Shown here one piece after another: positions 6,214 to 16,041 of a stretch of DNA of 64,000 bases. A model generated the notes under the pieces. The model worked only from the letters and a program-made list of their open reading frames with translations, had not been told where the DNA came from and ran no database searches. The position numbers and the translations under genes are program-made. The DNA is from Cognatundibacterium crateris (GTDB taxonomy: Bacteria > Pseudomonadota > Gammaproteobacteria > Burkholderiales > Burkholderiaceae_D): NCBI RefSeq assembly GCF_010078235.1, contig NZ_JAABOS010000002.1:564441-628440 (forward strand), given 5' to 3'. Every line of letters begins with the position of its first letter. The stretch's first letter is position 1.

Positions 6214-8088
6214 CTATCGCAATCGCTTGTAAATTTCTTCGGCGAGTTTGTGCGATATTCCTTCCACACTGGCTAATTCATCCACACTCGCATCGGCCAC
6301 GCCCTTGAGACCACCAAAACGGCTGAGTAATTTTTGACGTCGTTTTGGCCCCACGCCTTCGATATCTTCCAGCTGTGAAGTCTGGCGCGCCTTATCCCGC
6401 TTGGCACGCATGCCGGTAATCGCGAAGCGATGTGCCTCATCGCGGATCTGTGCAATCAGCATCAGTGCGGCAGATTCTTTGCCCAGTTCCTGCTCAGGGC
6501 GGCCATCGACGAATACCAGCGTTTCCAGCCCGACCTTGCGCCCTTCACCCTTGGCAACGCCAACGATCAGGCTGCAATCCAGACCCAGCTCGGTAAATAC
6601 CTGACGCGCGACTTCGACCTGCCCTTTACCACCATCGATCAACACCACATCAGGCATGACGCGATTTTCAGCCGTTTCACTCTGCCCTGACAAATGCGCA
6701 TAACGCCGTGTCAGTACCTGGCGCATGGCGGCATAATCATCGCCAGGCGTGATACCCGTGATATTGAAGCGCCGGTATTCGCCATTCTGCATCGCATGAT
6801 GATGGAATACCACGCACGAAGCCTGGGTCGCCTCACCCTGGGTGTGACTGATATCAAAACACTCGACCCGTATCGTTTCCAGATCCTGCGCATCCAGTTC
6901 CAACACGGTGGCCAGCGCACGGGTACGGGCCTGTTGTGAACCCTGTTCGGATAACAGGCGTGCCAGCGCCAATCGCGCACCTTTGAGCGCCATCTCGAGC
7001 CAGATGCGGCGCTGCTCCTGTGGTTGAAAACTCAGGTGGATTTTGTGACCACATTGCTCGGTCAGCGCCAGCATCAGATCAGGCGCATTCAATTCGATAT
7101 TGGTGACTAAGGTGGCCGGAATGAATTGCTCAACATAATGCTGCGCCAGGAAGGCAGCCAGCACCTCGGCTTCTATGCTGTCTTCGGCAGTCGTCTGCAC
7201 CTCATCGACATGAGTCGGAAAATAGGCACGGTCACCCAGATGCCGCCCACCGCGTATCATGGCCAGATTCACGCAGGCACGGCCACCTTCCACGATCACA
7301 GCGATGATATCGACATCGGCGCTGCCGCTGGTTTCCATACTCTGCTGTTGCAAAACTTTGGATAAAGCAGACATCTGATTGCGTACCAGCGCCGCCTGTT
7401 CAAATTTGAGCTGCTCAGCGTAAGCCAGCATTTTCTTTTCCAAAGACTGCAGCACTTCCAGCTGCCGCCCACGCAAAAAATCCGCAGCATTAGTCACGTC
7501 TTGCAGATAGTCTTCAGGCGTGATCAGACCCACGCAAGGCGCGCTGCAGCGATGGATCTGATGCAGCAGGCAAGGACGGGTACGATTGGCGTAGACACTG
7601 TCTTCGCAATTCCTGAGCAAAAAAACTTTCTGCAGGATCTCCATCGACTCCTTGACCGCCCAGCCCGATGGAAATGGACCGAAGTACTGATGTTTTTTAT
7701 CGACCGCACCACGGTAGTAACTCATGCGCGGCGCGGCATGCTGACTGATTTTCAGATAGGGATAGGATTTATCGTCGCGGAACAGAATGTTGTAGCGCGG
7801 GCGCAGTGCCTTGATCAGATTATTTTCAAGAATCAGGGCTTCGGCCTCGCTGCGTGTCACCGTAGTTTCCATGCGCGCGATTTTCGCGACCATCATGGCG
7901 ATACGCGGACTGGATAAGGTCTTTTGAAAATAGGTGGTGACGCGCTTTTTTAAGTCTTTCGCCTTACCCACATACAGCAGTTGATCCTGCTGATCAAAAT
8001 AGCGGTACACGCCGGGCAAGTGGGGTAATTTTGCGACGGTATCGAGCACTTGTTGTCTGCCGTCAGCTTGCTGCTCATTCTCTGTCAT
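6214..8088 (-). CDS. uvrC: Excinuclease ABC subunit C
   Basis: Nucleotide excision repair nuclease of 624 aa making both incisions in the UvrB-DNA complex. The N-terminal GIY-YIG domain (about 19-97) shows GVYRYF and [18 protein letters not shown] motif near 205-240 contacts UvrB. The RNase H-like domain shows [12 protein letters not shown] and [11 protein letters not shown] with the acidic triad region. Two helix-hairpin-helix motifs close the protein ([14 protein letters not shown]). Full length for the family. No SOS box was noticed upstream. Confidence 0.97.
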   Translation of the reverse strand: MTENEQQADGRQQVLDTVAKLPHLPGVYRYFDQQDQLLYVGKAKDLKKRVTTYFQKTLSSPRIAMMVAKIARMETTVTRSEAEALILENNLIKALRPRYNILFRDDKSYPYLKISQHAAPRMSYYRGAVDKKHQYFGPFPSGWAVKESMEILQKVFLLRNCEDSVYANRTRPCLLHQIHRCSAPCVGLITPEDYLQDVTNAADFLRGRQLEVLQSLEKKMLAYAEQLKFEQAALVRNQMSALSKVLQQQSMETSGSADVDIIAVIVEGGRACVNLAMIRGGRHLGDRAYFPTHVDEVQTTAEDSIEAEVLAAFLAQHYVEQFIPATLVTNIELNAPDLMLALTEQCGHKIHLSFQPQEQRRIWLEMALKGARLALARLLSEQGSQQARTRALATVLELDAQDLETIRVECFDISHTQGEATQASCVVFHHHAMQNGEYRRFNITGITPGDDYAAMRQVLTRRYAHLSGQSETAENRVMPDVVLIDGGKGQVEVARQVFTELGLDCSLIVGVAKGEGRKVGLETLVFVDGRPEQELGKESAALMLIAQIRDEAHRFAITGMRAKRDKARQTSQLEDIEGVGPKRRQKLLSRFGGLKGVADASVDELASVEGISHKLAEEIYKRLR

Positions 8089-8149
8089 GATGGGTACTAA
8101 GTAAAACGACTCAGTTTGCGTACGAAATGGTGGTTACCAGGCGACAGGC

Positions 8150-8545
8150 TCAGCGCTCTGCTTCCACCACGACAAAAGCCAGCGCATATTCTTTTTCATC
8201 ACTGAGCGACACATGCGCCTTCAGGCGCTGCGTCTGCATCCAGCTGGCCAGCGTATCGGAAAAATGCAGCACCGGCTTACCCTGCGCATCATTCAGCGTC
8301 TGCAGATTTTTCAAGGTCATCGGCAGACGTACACCAGTACCTATCGCTTTACCAAAAGCCTCTTTGGCTGCAAAACGGGTCGCTAAATAATGCATGGCAC
8401 GCAGTTCCGATTGGGCTGCGCGTTGCTGGTAGATTTGCCATTCCTGCGCACCCAGAATTTTTTCCGCGAATCTGGGGCCAGAACGCTGCAAGGCAAGCTG
8501 CATGCGGTCTACCCGGGTGATGTCGTTGCCTATGCCGTAAATCAT
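8150..8545 (-). CDS. acpS: Holo-[acyl-carrier-protein] synthase
   Basis: Transfers 4'-phosphopantetheine from CoA to apo-ACP, needed for fatty acid synthesis. The start at 8545 ([15 protein letters not shown]) matches the family; a longer frame to 8662 only adds out-of-family sequence overlapping the upstream gene. Product 131 aa. Mg-binding Asp8 (GNDI) and the RFAAKEAFGKAIGTG signature are present. Its ATG overlaps the TGA of the PdxJ-like gene (ATGA), so the two are translationally coupled at the end of the lepA operon. Confidence 0.95.
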   Translation of the reverse strand: MIYGIGNDITRVDRMQLALQRSGPRFAEKILGAQEWQIYQQRAAQSELRAMHYLATRFAAKEAFGKAIGTGVRLPMTLKNLQTLNDAQGKPVLHFSDTLASWMQTQRLKAHVSLSDEKEYALAFVVVEAER

Positions 8546-9192
8546 GGCTGCGGACCATACAGGCGTATCAGCTCCGCTTTGGCGGCAGCCACCGCACTGC
8601 CCCAGCCTGACAGCAATGCAGTCGCCAGCAAACCCTGTCCTAACTCCAGCACGCGACAGCAAGGGAAACTACGCACTGCAGCCATTTGCTGAACTGAACC
8701 CAGCGGCAAACGCAGACTGATGCCAGCTTGCGTGGCAGCGCTACACAGCGCAGTGACATCGGCCACGGCCTGCTCGCCTTCTTGCGGCAATTCCAGCAAC
8801 ACACTGCGCGCGCCCTGCACATGTGCAGCCTGCAAAGCTGCGCTATCCGGGTTGGCTACGGCCACCCACGGCGCGTCTGCAACCGGCTCTGGCGTGATCT
8901 GTCCTGCGATTAAGCCCTGTTGCCATAAGCTCTGTGCCAAAGCATCCTGTGCAGACGCATACACAAACACCGGCAGCGGACATGTGCGCAGCAAGCTCTG
9001 CACCCCTTCAGCTGTCAGCGTCAGGCTGGCTACAGCCAGATCCAGACTGAACTGATCGGCACCCGCGTACACCGCATCGCGCATCAGTTGCTCACACACA
9101 GACTGCGGGTTTGCATCATTCAGCAAGGCGAGCAAGACCGGATCAAGGTCGATACACAAATCCGGCAAATGCAAAGGAGGATGTATCATCAT
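8542..9192 (-). CDS. Diverged PdxJ-like protein (probable non-canonical pyridoxine 5'-phosphate synthase homologue)
   Basis: A 216-aa protein in the usual pdxJ slot between recO and acpS, overlapping both by 4 bp. Weak colinearity with PdxJ is visible: [15 protein letters not shown] aligns with the N-terminal strand that normally reads [23 protein letters not shown] with AGADGITVHL, and [17 protein letters not shown] with the C-terminal ELNIGHAIIARAV segment. The usual catalytic and phosphate-binding residues (His of NIDH, Arg of LRxAR, HLRxDRRH, GHGL) are missing, and it is ~25-40 aa shorter than the family. It may be a pseudoenzyme or have taken another role; a true PdxJ elsewhere, or another PLP route, would then be needed. 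Confidence 0.6.
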   Translation of the reverse strand: MMIHPPLHLPDLCIDLDPVLLALLNDANPQSVCEQLMRDAVYAGADQFSLDLAVASLTLTAEGVQSLLRTCPLPVFVYASAQDALAQSLWQQGLIAGQITPEPVADAPWVAVANPDSAALQAAHVQGARSVLLELPQEGEQAVADVTALCSAATQAGISLRLPLGSVQQMAAVRSFPCCRVLELGQGLLATALLSGWGSAVAAAKAELIRLYGPQP

Positions 9193-10022
9193 AAATTCTG
9201 CAAATCGATCAAAAGCTGGCGGGTACTGAGTACCGCGCCGTGTAAATGATGTGAGAGTAAAAAGCGCATCAGCATCTTACTTTGAAACTGAGTTTCCGGC
9301 AGGCTGTAATCACCATCCGCCATCGCCAGCAAGCAAGCTCCGCTCAATACCGGGAAATGATCGCCAGGCCGCGCCGGGCGCGTGCCAGCTTGCGGATCGA
9401 GTACATAATGTAGCTCGGGCTGCACGGGTGCACGCTGTTCGGTACACAGATGAATATCACCCAGCAGGCCGGACTGGCGTAGTAAAACCAGCTCAAACTG
9501 GCGCAGCACCACGGGTGCGGATTCGCCATGTGCTAACTGATTAATGGTGGCGACATACTGATCAAACAAAGCAGGATGCGGCTCGTCTTTGAGCAGAAAC
9601 TTAATGATCAGTTCATTCAGATAAAAACCGCATACCAGCGCCGATTTTTCTAAGGGCAGCATGCCGCCCACCCAATCAGCCGAGGTCAGGGTTTTTAACT
9701 CGGTCTTGCCCATCCAGGATAAGTTCAGCGGCTGGAAAGTCTGCAATACGCTGCGCAACTGCGAGTGTGGTCGTTTTGCACCTTTCGCAACCAGCGCAAT
9801 GCGGCCGAAATCGCGCGTCAGCACATCAACGATCAGACTGGTTTCTTTGTAGGGGCGCGCATGCAGCACAAAGCCGGGTTGCTGCAAAATTTTTCGCTCA
9901 CGCGGTGCACTGGCCGAGACGGCAGAGGAGTTGCGTTTTTTTACTGGCGTTGAAATGCGCAGAGGATCTTGCAGGTAATCTGCAAGATCCTCTGTCACTG
10001 CATCCGTTGTGGGATTCATCAC
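9189..10022 (-). CDS. recO: DNA repair protein RecO
   Basis: Recombination mediator of 277 aa that loads RecA onto SSB-coated DNA with RecR. The N-terminal OB fold begins near residue 48 ([24 protein letters not shown]...). A helical domain with [10 protein letters not shown] follows. Residues 1-45 are a poorly conserved Thr/Ser/Arg-rich extension; a later start would be possible but no internal Met fits better. It overlaps the PdxJ-like gene and follows era by 15 bp. Confidence 0.93.
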   Translation of the reverse strand: MMNPTTDAVTEDLADYLQDPLRISTPVKKRNSSAVSASAPRERKILQQPGFVLHARPYKETSLIVDVLTRDFGRIALVAKGAKRPHSQLRSVLQTFQPLNLSWMGKTELKTLTSADWVGGMLPLEKSALVCGFYLNELIIKFLLKDEPHPALFDQYVATINQLAHGESAPVVLRQFELVLLRQSGLLGDIHLCTEQRAPVQPELHYVLDPQAGTRPARPGDHFPVLSGACLLAMADGDYSLPETQFQSKMLMRFLLSHHLHGAVLSTRQLLIDLQNL

Positions 10023-10037
10023 CTCAAGGACAGCAAT

Positions 10038-10940
10038 TTACTCGTAGCCGTAAGCACGCAAACCGGCTTCATTATCGGCCCAGCCTGATTTCACTTTGAC
10101 CCAGATTTCCAGGTACACAGTGCCACCGAACAGCTTCTCCATATCGACACGGGACTGCGTGGAAATCTCTTTCAGGCGCGCACCTTTGTTACCAATGACC
10201 ATGGATTTATGGCCATCACGATCCACCAGAATCGCAACAAACACGCGGCGCAAACTGCCTTCCTGCTCAAACTTTTCAACCAGCACGGTGCTGGTGTAAG
10301 GCAGCTCATCACCGACGAAACGGAATAATTTTTCGCGTACGATTTCAGCTGCGAGAAATTTTTCGCTACGGTCAGTGATATCGTCTTCGCCGAACATCGG
10401 TGGCTGTTCCGGCAGATATTTGCGGATTTCACCCTCCAGATTTTCCAGCTGGAAGCGCAGCGTCGCAGACACCGGCACAATCGCAGTGAACGGGAACGCG
10501 GCAGCGACCTTCTGAGCGAACGGCATCATGACGGCTTTATCTTTGATGCGGTCGGACTTGTTAATCACCAGGATACAGGGAACGTTCTTAGGCAGCAGCT
10601 CTATCACTTGCTGATCAGCCGGGCCAAACGTACCCGCTTCGATGATGTACAAAATCACGTCGGCGGCAGTCAAGGTGGTGGTGACCGTACGGTTCAGCGT
10701 GCGGTTCAGCGCATTCGAATGGCGGGTCTGAAAACCCGGCGTATCGATATAGACAAACTGGGTCTGATCTTTGGTTTGTATGCCGGTAATGCGATGACGG
10801 GTAGTCTGTGCTTTACGCGAAGTGATGCTGACCTTGGCGCCGATCAGCGCATTCATTAAAGTCGATTTACCGACATTAGGACGACCAACAATGGCAATAT
10901 ACCCACAACGAAATTCTGGGTTGTCTGTGATTTCATTCAT
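10038..10940 (-). CDS. era: GTPase Era
   Basis: Ras-like GTPase of 300 aa acting in 16S rRNA maturation and 30S assembly. G1 is GRPNVGKS at 19-26, G3 is DTPG, G4 is NKSD, and the C-terminal KH domain shows [13 protein letters not shown] followed by [11 protein letters not shown]. Full length. It is encoded just after rnc (8-bp gap), consistent with coupled rRNA processing. Confidence 0.97.
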   Translation of the reverse strand: MNEITDNPEFRCGYIAIVGRPNVGKSTLMNALIGAKVSITSRKAQTTRHRITGIQTKDQTQFVYIDTPGFQTRHSNALNRTLNRTVTTTLTAADVILYIIEAGTFGPADQQVIELLPKNVPCILVINKSDRIKDKAVMMPFAQKVAAAFPFTAIVPVSATLRFQLENLEGEIRKYLPEQPPMFGEDDITDRSEKFLAAEIVREKLFRFVGDELPYTSTVLVEKFEQEGSLRRVFVAILVDRDGHKSMVIGNKGARLKEISTQSRVDMEKLFGGTVYLEIWVKVKSGWADNEAGLRAYGYE

Positions 10941-10948
10941 GGGAAGAC

Positions 10949-11794
10949 TCAGGCTGATTTAGGATGGGATTTCGCGGCAGGCGCTTTATCTGTTGCGCCT
11001 GGTTCTTGCTGCGATGCCGGCTTTTCTGACGGCGCAGGATTATCCTGCTGCGGCGTCGCGATACCGGCTAACTTTAATTGTGCACTTCTGGGCTTGGACT
11101 TGCGTGCAGCGGGGGATTTGGCCAACGCAGCAATAGCGGTTTCCAGCGCAAGTTTAGCTGCGGCCTGCTCGCCGGCACGGCGACTGCCACCGGTACCAAA
11201 TACCTGAATATCGAGTTTAGGCACCAGGCATTCGATCTCGAATTCCTGATTATGTGCCGCGCCATGGGTCGCGACCACATTGTATTGTGGCAGTGCGATT
11301 TTCTTACTTTGCAAAAATTCCTGCAGCAAAGTTTTGGCATCTTTACCCAAGGTAGTCGGGTCGACGGTGGCCATAATCGGTTGATACAGCGCCTCGATCA
11401 CGCGCTTGGCTGTGTCAAATCCCGCATCGAGGAAAATCGCACCGAATAAGGCTTCCAGCGTATCGGCCAGGATAGACGGGCGACGGAAGCCACCGGATTT
11501 GAGCTCGCCTTCACCCAGACGAAGGAATTGCGACAACTCTATGCTTTGAGCGATTTCAAACAAGGATTGCTGCTTGACCAGATTGGCGCGAACACGCGAT
11601 AAATCGCCTTCGTCGATGTCGGCAAAACTATCAAACAACAGCGACGCCACCACACAGTTGAGCACCGAATCCCCAAGGAATTCGAGGCGCTCATTGTGCG
11701 TGACGCTATGACTACGATGCGTTAATGCCTGCTGCAATAAAGCGGGGTTATTAAACTGGTGCCCCAGTCTCTTTTGCAATAGTTGAAGATTCAT
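10949..11794 (-). CDS. rnc: Ribonuclease III
   Basis: Double-strand-specific endoribonuclease of 281 aa for rRNA precursor and mRNA processing. Signature ERLEFLGDS at 35-43 with the Mg-binding acidic residues, a second acidic cluster ([16 protein letters not shown]), and a C-terminal dsRBD (about 155-224, with [19 protein letters not shown]). Residues ~225-281 are a low-complexity Ala/Pro/Lys/Ser tail beyond the family norm of about 225-230 aa, as seen in some Burkholderiales. Likely cotranscribed with lepB, the DUF4845 gene and era. Confidence 0.96.
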   Translation of the reverse strand: MNLQLLQKRLGHQFNNPALLQQALTHRSHSVTHNERLEFLGDSVLNCVVASLLFDSFADIDEGDLSRVRANLVKQQSLFEIAQSIELSQFLRLGEGELKSGGFRRPSILADTLEALFGAIFLDAGFDTAKRVIEALYQPIMATVDPTTLGKDAKTLLQEFLQSKKIALPQYNVVATHGAAHNQEFEIECLVPKLDIQVFGTGGSRRAGEQAAAKLALETAIAALAKSPAARKSKPRSAQLKLAGIATPQQDNPAPSEKPASQQEPGATDKAPAAKSHPKSA

Positions 11795-11806
11795 ACGTCT
11801 GTCTGC

Positions 11807-12202
11807 TTATTCTGGCTTTTTCGCGATCACACCACGACTTGCCGTTGTTCCCTGGTACTCGAGCAATAAGCTGGCTGGCCCGACCAGAGGGATTTTCTTT
11901 TGATACGAAAAGCTGACCTCGACACCTTCATCGCCTTTGGAAATCTGCAACTCTTTACCAGAGATGGAGGTGATGTAGCTCACTTCAGCCTGTTTATCAA
12001 AAGCAGTCTGGATTTCATTTGCGGTCGTGCCTGCATTCTTAGCCGACATAATCGCTTTCTTTACCGAGGTGTACTCAATCACAGTCGGCACCACTTTCAT
12101 CGCCAACATCGCGATCAGGACGATCACGCCCAAGGAAAAAATCAATCCAAACAAGGAAATACCTTGTTGTGATTTCAAAGTTTGTTGTCCGGTCTGTTTC
12201 AT
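11807..12202 (-). CDS. DUF4845 domain-containing membrane protein
   Basis: A 131-aa protein with a cytoplasmic N-terminus, one transmembrane helix near 18-40 (GISLFGLIFSLGVIVLIAML) and a periplasmic domain. The QQGISLFGLI start resembles a type IV pilin-like prepilin N-terminus but lacks the G/FTLIE motif. The DUF4845 family is typically found between lepB and rnc in betaproteobacteria, exactly as here. Function not established; localisation suggests an envelope role linked to the signal peptidase operon. Confidence 0.85.
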   Translation of the reverse strand: MKQTGQQTLKSQQGISLFGLIFSLGVIVLIAMLAMKVVPTVIEYTSVKKAIMSAKNAGTTANEIQTAFDKQAEVSYITSISGKELQISKGDEGVEVSFSYQKKIPLVGPASLLLEYQGTTASRGVIAKKPE

Positions 12203-12277
12203 ATTGTTTTCTCCCGATTATCCAAGCGCTTTTACAAGCATTGATTCAAACATTTATTCAAACATTTATTCTAGGAC

Positions 12278-13183
12278 TTAATGAAAGCTGCCTATACGTT
12301 TCACATCGCCGAAGTTCATCCAGACGAAGAAAGCCTTGCCGACGATATTTTCATCCGGCACAAAGCCCCAGATACGGCCATCAGCACTATTATCGCGATT
12401 ATCGCCCATCATGAAGTAATGGCCTTCTGGCACCACGCAGGTAAAGCCCTCACTATCATAACTACAGTTCTGACGATAAGGAAAATTCATTGGATCACTC
12501 ACAAACGCAGGACGTGTTTCATCATTGAGGATGCGATGAGATACGCCAGTCAGATTTTCATTTAACTGCTTCGAATAACTGATCTGATCCAGAAAATCTG
12601 GTAATTGCTCGTACTGCAAAGGCTTGCCATTGATGCTCAGACGCTTGTTTTTGTACTCTACTTTATCACCAGGTATACCAACTACACGTTTGATGTAGTC
12701 TACGGTCGGATCCAGCGGATACTTGAATACCATCACATCACCACGCTGTGGTTGATTGAGATCGATGACTTTTTTGTTGATCACTGGCAGACGTATGCCG
12801 TAAGTGAATTTATTCACCAATATCAGATCACCAATCAGCAGTGTAGGCATCATGGAGCCGGAAGGGATTTTAAATGGCTCGAACAAAAACGAGCGCAGAA
12901 AAAACACCATCGCTATCACCGGGAAGAAGCTGCCTGAGTACTCGATCCAGGTTGGCTGACGCAAGAGATTCGCTTCCAGCTCAGCGCGCTTGCCCTGCTC
13001 CATCTTGACACCATCTGCAGTCAGCTTGGCGACCCGTGCATCAAATTCTGCCAGAGCCTTATCTGCTGCAGCGCGACGCTGCCTGGAAAATACAAATTTA
13101 TCCAGACACCAGACTATACCCGTACCGACTGTCAACACAAACAATATCAGGGCGAAATTACCCAGAATGAATGCAAATTTCAT
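12278..13183 (-). CDS. lepB: Signal peptidase I
   Basis: Inner-membrane serine protease of 301 aa removing Sec/Tat signal peptides. Two N-terminal membrane helices (about 4-26 and 83-98) precede the periplasmic catalytic domain. The nucleophile Ser lies in [10 protein letters not shown], the catalytic Lys in [11 protein letters not shown], and box E in [13 protein letters not shown]. Its ATG overlaps the lepA stop (ATGA), the classic lepA-lepB pair. Confidence 0.97.
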   Translation of the reverse strand: MKFAFILGNFALILFVLTVGTGIVWCLDKFVFSRQRRAAADKALAEFDARVAKLTADGVKMEQGKRAELEANLLRQPTWIEYSGSFFPVIAMVFFLRSFLFEPFKIPSGSMMPTLLIGDLILVNKFTYGIRLPVINKKVIDLNQPQRGDVMVFKYPLDPTVDYIKRVVGIPGDKVEYKNKRLSINGKPLQYEQLPDFLDQISYSKQLNENLTGVSHRILNDETRPAFVSDPMNFPYRQNCSYDSEGFTCVVPEGHYFMMGDNRDNSADGRIWGFVPDENIVGKAFFVWMNFGDVKRIGSFH

Positions 13184-14973
13184 TTCTCGTCCACTTGTAA
13201 AATCGCCAGGAATGCTTCTTGTGGAATCTCCACAGAACCGACTTGTTTCATCCGTTTCTTACCAGCCTTTTGCTTTTCCAGCAGTTTACGCTTACGGCTG
13301 ATATCGCCGCCATAACATTTAGCCAAAACGTTTTTACGCAAGGCTTTCACGTTTTCACGGGAAATGATGTTAGAGCCAATCGCAGCCTGAATCGCCACAT
13401 CAAACATCTGACGCGGAATCAGCTCACGCATTTTGGCAGCCACTGCACGGCCACGGAACTGGCTGTTCGCACGGTGCACGATAATGGCGAGCGCATCGAC
13501 TTTTTCGCTGTTAATCAGCATATCGACCTTGACCACGTCAGCAGCGCGGTTTTCCTTGAACTCATAGTCCATGGACGCATAGCCGCGTGAGGTGGATTTC
13601 AGGCGATCAAAGAAGTCCAGCACGATTTCTGCCATCGGCATTTCATAGGTCAGCTTGACCTGGCGGCCGTGATAGCTCATATCCATCTGCACACCGCGTT
13701 TCTGGGTACACAGGGTAATGACAGAACCGACATACTCTTGTGGCATGTACAGGTTAACCGTCACGATAGGTTCGCGGATTTCCTCGATACGCGATGGTTC
13801 AGGCATCTTAGATGGATTATCCACCATCGCGATACTGCCATCGGCCATCACCACTTCATACACCACGGTCGGTGCGGTGGTGATCAGGTCCATATCAAAT
13901 TCACGTTCCAGGCGTTCCTGCACAATCTCCATGTGCAATAAGCCCAGGAAGCCGCAGCGGAAACCAAAACCCAAGGCCTGCGATACTTCTGGCTCATACA
14001 TCAGCGCCGCATCATTGAGTTTGAGCTTTTCCAGCGAGTCACGCAAAGCATCGTATTGATTCGCTTCGACCGGGAACAAACCGGCAAACACCTGAGGTTG
14101 TACTTCTTTAAAGCCAGGCAGAGGTTCAGCAGCCTTGTTGTTCGCGACCGTAATGGTGTCGCCGACTTTCGCAGCCTTCAATTCCTTAATACCGGCAATC
14201 ACGAAGCCCACCTGACCAGCTGTCAGTTGATCACGGCTCAGGGACTTAGGTGTGAACACACCGACGCTCTCAACCAGATGCTGGGCTTCTGTTGCCATGA
14301 ACAGGATTTTATCTTTTGGACGCAGGGTACCGTTGACGATACGCACCAGCATGACCACACCGACATAGTTATCAAACCAGGAGTCGATGATCAATGCCTG
14401 CAAAGGCGCAGTCGGATCACCCTTAGGTGCCGGCACTTTTGCGATCAGGGATTCCAGTACATCGGCCACACCCAAGCCGGTCTTAGCAGAACAGTGCACT
14501 GCTTCGGTCGCATCAATACCGATCACTTCTTCGATTTCGGAGCAGGCATTGGCTGGATCTGCGGACGGCAAGTCTATCTTGTTCAGCACAGGCACCACTT
14601 CGACGCCCAGCTCAATCGCGGTATAGCAATTCGCTACGGTTTGCGCTTCCACACCCTGAGATGCATCCACCACCAGCAATGCGCCTTCACACGCAGATAA
14701 GGAGCGGCTCACTTCATAGCTGAAGTCGACGTGACCAGGGGTATCAATCAGATTCAGGTTATACACCTGACCATCACGTGCTTTGTAATGCAAAGCGGCA
14801 GTCTGCGCCTTAATCGTAATTCCGCGCTCACGTTCGATATCCATCGAATCTAGGACTTGCGCCTCCATTTCACGGTCAGACAGACCACCACATAATTGAA
14901 TGATGCGATCCGCCAGCGTTGATTTACCATGATCAATGTGGGCGATGATAGAGAAATTCCGGATGTTATTCAT
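13180..14973 (-). CDS. lepA: Elongation factor 4 (back-translocase LepA)
   Basis: Ribosome-associated translational GTPase of 597 aa. The start at 14973 ([20 protein letters not shown]) is preferred; the frame extends 22 codons upstream but this adds sequence absent from the family. G1 is AHIDHGKS, G2 RGITIK, G3 DTPGHVDF, G4 NKID. The C-terminal LepA-specific domain ends in the basic segment [20 protein letters not shown]. First gene of the operon running to acpS; a terminator lies upstream at 15013-15058. Confidence 0.97.
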   Translation of the reverse strand: MNNIRNFSIIAHIDHGKSTLADRIIQLCGGLSDREMEAQVLDSMDIERERGITIKAQTAALHYKARDGQVYNLNLIDTPGHVDFSYEVSRSLSACEGALLVVDASQGVEAQTVANCYTAIELGVEVVPVLNKIDLPSADPANACSEIEEVIGIDATEAVHCSAKTGLGVADVLESLIAKVPAPKGDPTAPLQALIIDSWFDNYVGVVMLVRIVNGTLRPKDKILFMATEAQHLVESVGVFTPKSLSRDQLTAGQVGFVIAGIKELKAAKVGDTITVANNKAAEPLPGFKEVQPQVFAGLFPVEANQYDALRDSLEKLKLNDAALMYEPEVSQALGFGFRCGFLGLLHMEIVQERLEREFDMDLITTAPTVVYEVVMADGSIAMVDNPSKMPEPSRIEEIREPIVTVNLYMPQEYVGSVITLCTQKRGVQMDMSYHGRQVKLTYEMPMAEIVLDFFDRLKSTSRGYASMDYEFKENRAADVVKVDMLINSEKVDALAIIVHRANSQFRGRAVAAKMRELIPRQMFDVAIQAAIGSNIISRENVKALRKNVLAKCYGGDISRKRKLLEKQKAGKKRMKQVGSVEIPQEAFLAILQVDEK

Positions 14974-15012
14974 TGAGGTTGCTAAAAATTCTATATGTGA
15001 AGCGGTACCGGC

Positions 15013-15058
15013 TAAAAAAAAGCGCTCCGGTCTGGGCAACTTTCCCCAGGCGAGCGCC
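15013..15058 (-). terminator. Terminator between truA and lepA
   Basis: GCGCTC (15022-15027) pairs with GAGCGC (15052-15057) and an inner CTGGG/CCCAG extends the stem; eight T follow on the minus strand. It should end the truA transcript and separate it from the lepA operon. Confidence 0.75.
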
Positions 15059-15138
15059 TTCTGTTTGGGTTTTGCAAAGCGCCATTTTACCGGAATTCAA
15101 GACCGAAAACCGAGTATTTACCAGAGAACAAGACGCAT

Positions 15139-15957
15139 TTAGGACAAAAGCGACAAGAAACCAGGAATTAGCCTTGCCTCTGGCTGGGGCAGCATCCACT
15201 TTTCTTCATAATCAATTTTGGCCAGATACAGACCATCCGGCATAAAAGTGGGCGCTGCAACACTGCGGTCGCGGCTGGCCAACACTTCCGCCATCCAATC
15301 CGGTGCGCGTTTTCCGCTCCCGACAAAAATGAGGGAGCCGACAATATTCCTGACCATGTGATGCAAAAAGGCACTGGCCTTGAGGGTAAATACAAACAAT
15401 TCGCCATGCTGGCGTATCTGTATTTCATACATATGCTTGACCGGTGTTTTGGCCTGACATTCGGCCGCGCGGAATGCAGAAAAGTCATGCTCACCCAGCA
15501 AATGCGCAGCCCCCTGCTGCATCAGCGCCAGATCGAGCGGCCGGAATACCCAACCTGCCCGCCCTATCCACATTGGCGAACGGATTTTACTGTTATGCAA
15601 CACATAATGATAGGTTCTGGCACGTGCACTGAAACGTGCGTGAAACTGATTCTGATCCTCAGCGTCGAACTCCAGCTCTTTAGCCCACTGCACCGCAACC
15701 GTAGGCGGCAAAAAGGCATTCACACCATTAACCCAGGAATACGGAGTACGACTCAGTTCGGTATCAAAATGCACGACCTGCTCCAACCCATGCACGCCGG
15801 CATCGGTACGACCAGCACATAAAGTACGTATTTCCTGATTGGTAAAGCGGAGCAATGCACGTTCGAGCGCATCCTGCACAGTATCTCCAGAGGGCTGCGT
15901 CTGCCATCCGCGCCACCCCTGGCCATCATATTGCACTCCCAATACTAATCGCTTCAC
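15139..15957 (-). CDS. truA: tRNA pseudouridine(38-40) synthase
   Basis: Converts U38-U40 of the tRNA anticodon stem to pseudouridine. The GTG at 15957 (KRLVLGVQYDGQGWRGWQTQP) matches the family start; the longer frame to 16008 adds an unlikely leader, and a GTG two codons upstream is an alternative. Product 272 aa. The catalytic Asp lies in CAGRTDAGVH, with AFLHHMVRNIVG in the C-terminal domain. It lies 84 bp after fimV, with a terminator in between, and is followed by a terminator before lepA. Confidence 0.95.
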   Translation of the reverse strand: MKRLVLGVQYDGQGWRGWQTQPSGDTVQDALERALLRFTNQEIRTLCAGRTDAGVHGLEQVVHFDTELSRTPYSWVNGVNAFLPPTVAVQWAKELEFDAEDQNQFHARFSARARTYHYVLHNSKIRSPMWIGRAGWVFRPLDLALMQQGAAHLLGEHDFSAFRAAECQAKTPVKHMYEIQIRQHGELFVFTLKASAFLHHMVRNIVGSLIFVGSGKRAPDWMAEVLASRDRSVAAPTFMPDGLYLAKIDYEEKWMLPQPEARLIPGFLSLLS

Positions 15958-15986
15958 AAACACTCTTCCCAAAATATGACTTACGC

Positions 15987-16024
15987 AAAAAAGAAAAACG
16001 GGCGCCAACTATCGTGGCGCCCGT
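15987..16024 (-). terminator. Terminator after fimV
   Basis: ACGGGCGCCA (15998-16007) and TGGCGCCCGT (16015-16024) form a perfect 10-bp stem with a seven-base loop, followed on the minus strand by a T-rich tail (TTTTTCTTTTTT). Confidence 0.88.
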
Positions 16025-16041
16025 CCAGAGTTTACCCTGTT

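Noticed and set aside
6093..6308. Plus-strand ORFs over uvrC, lepA, fimV and other long minus-strand genes
   Set aside because: They are antisense shadows of well-recognised conserved genes and show no family features of their own.
14974..15039. Upstream extension of lepA
   Set aside because: [18 protein letters not shown] is the normal start; the 22 extra codons overlap the terminator region and are not conserved.
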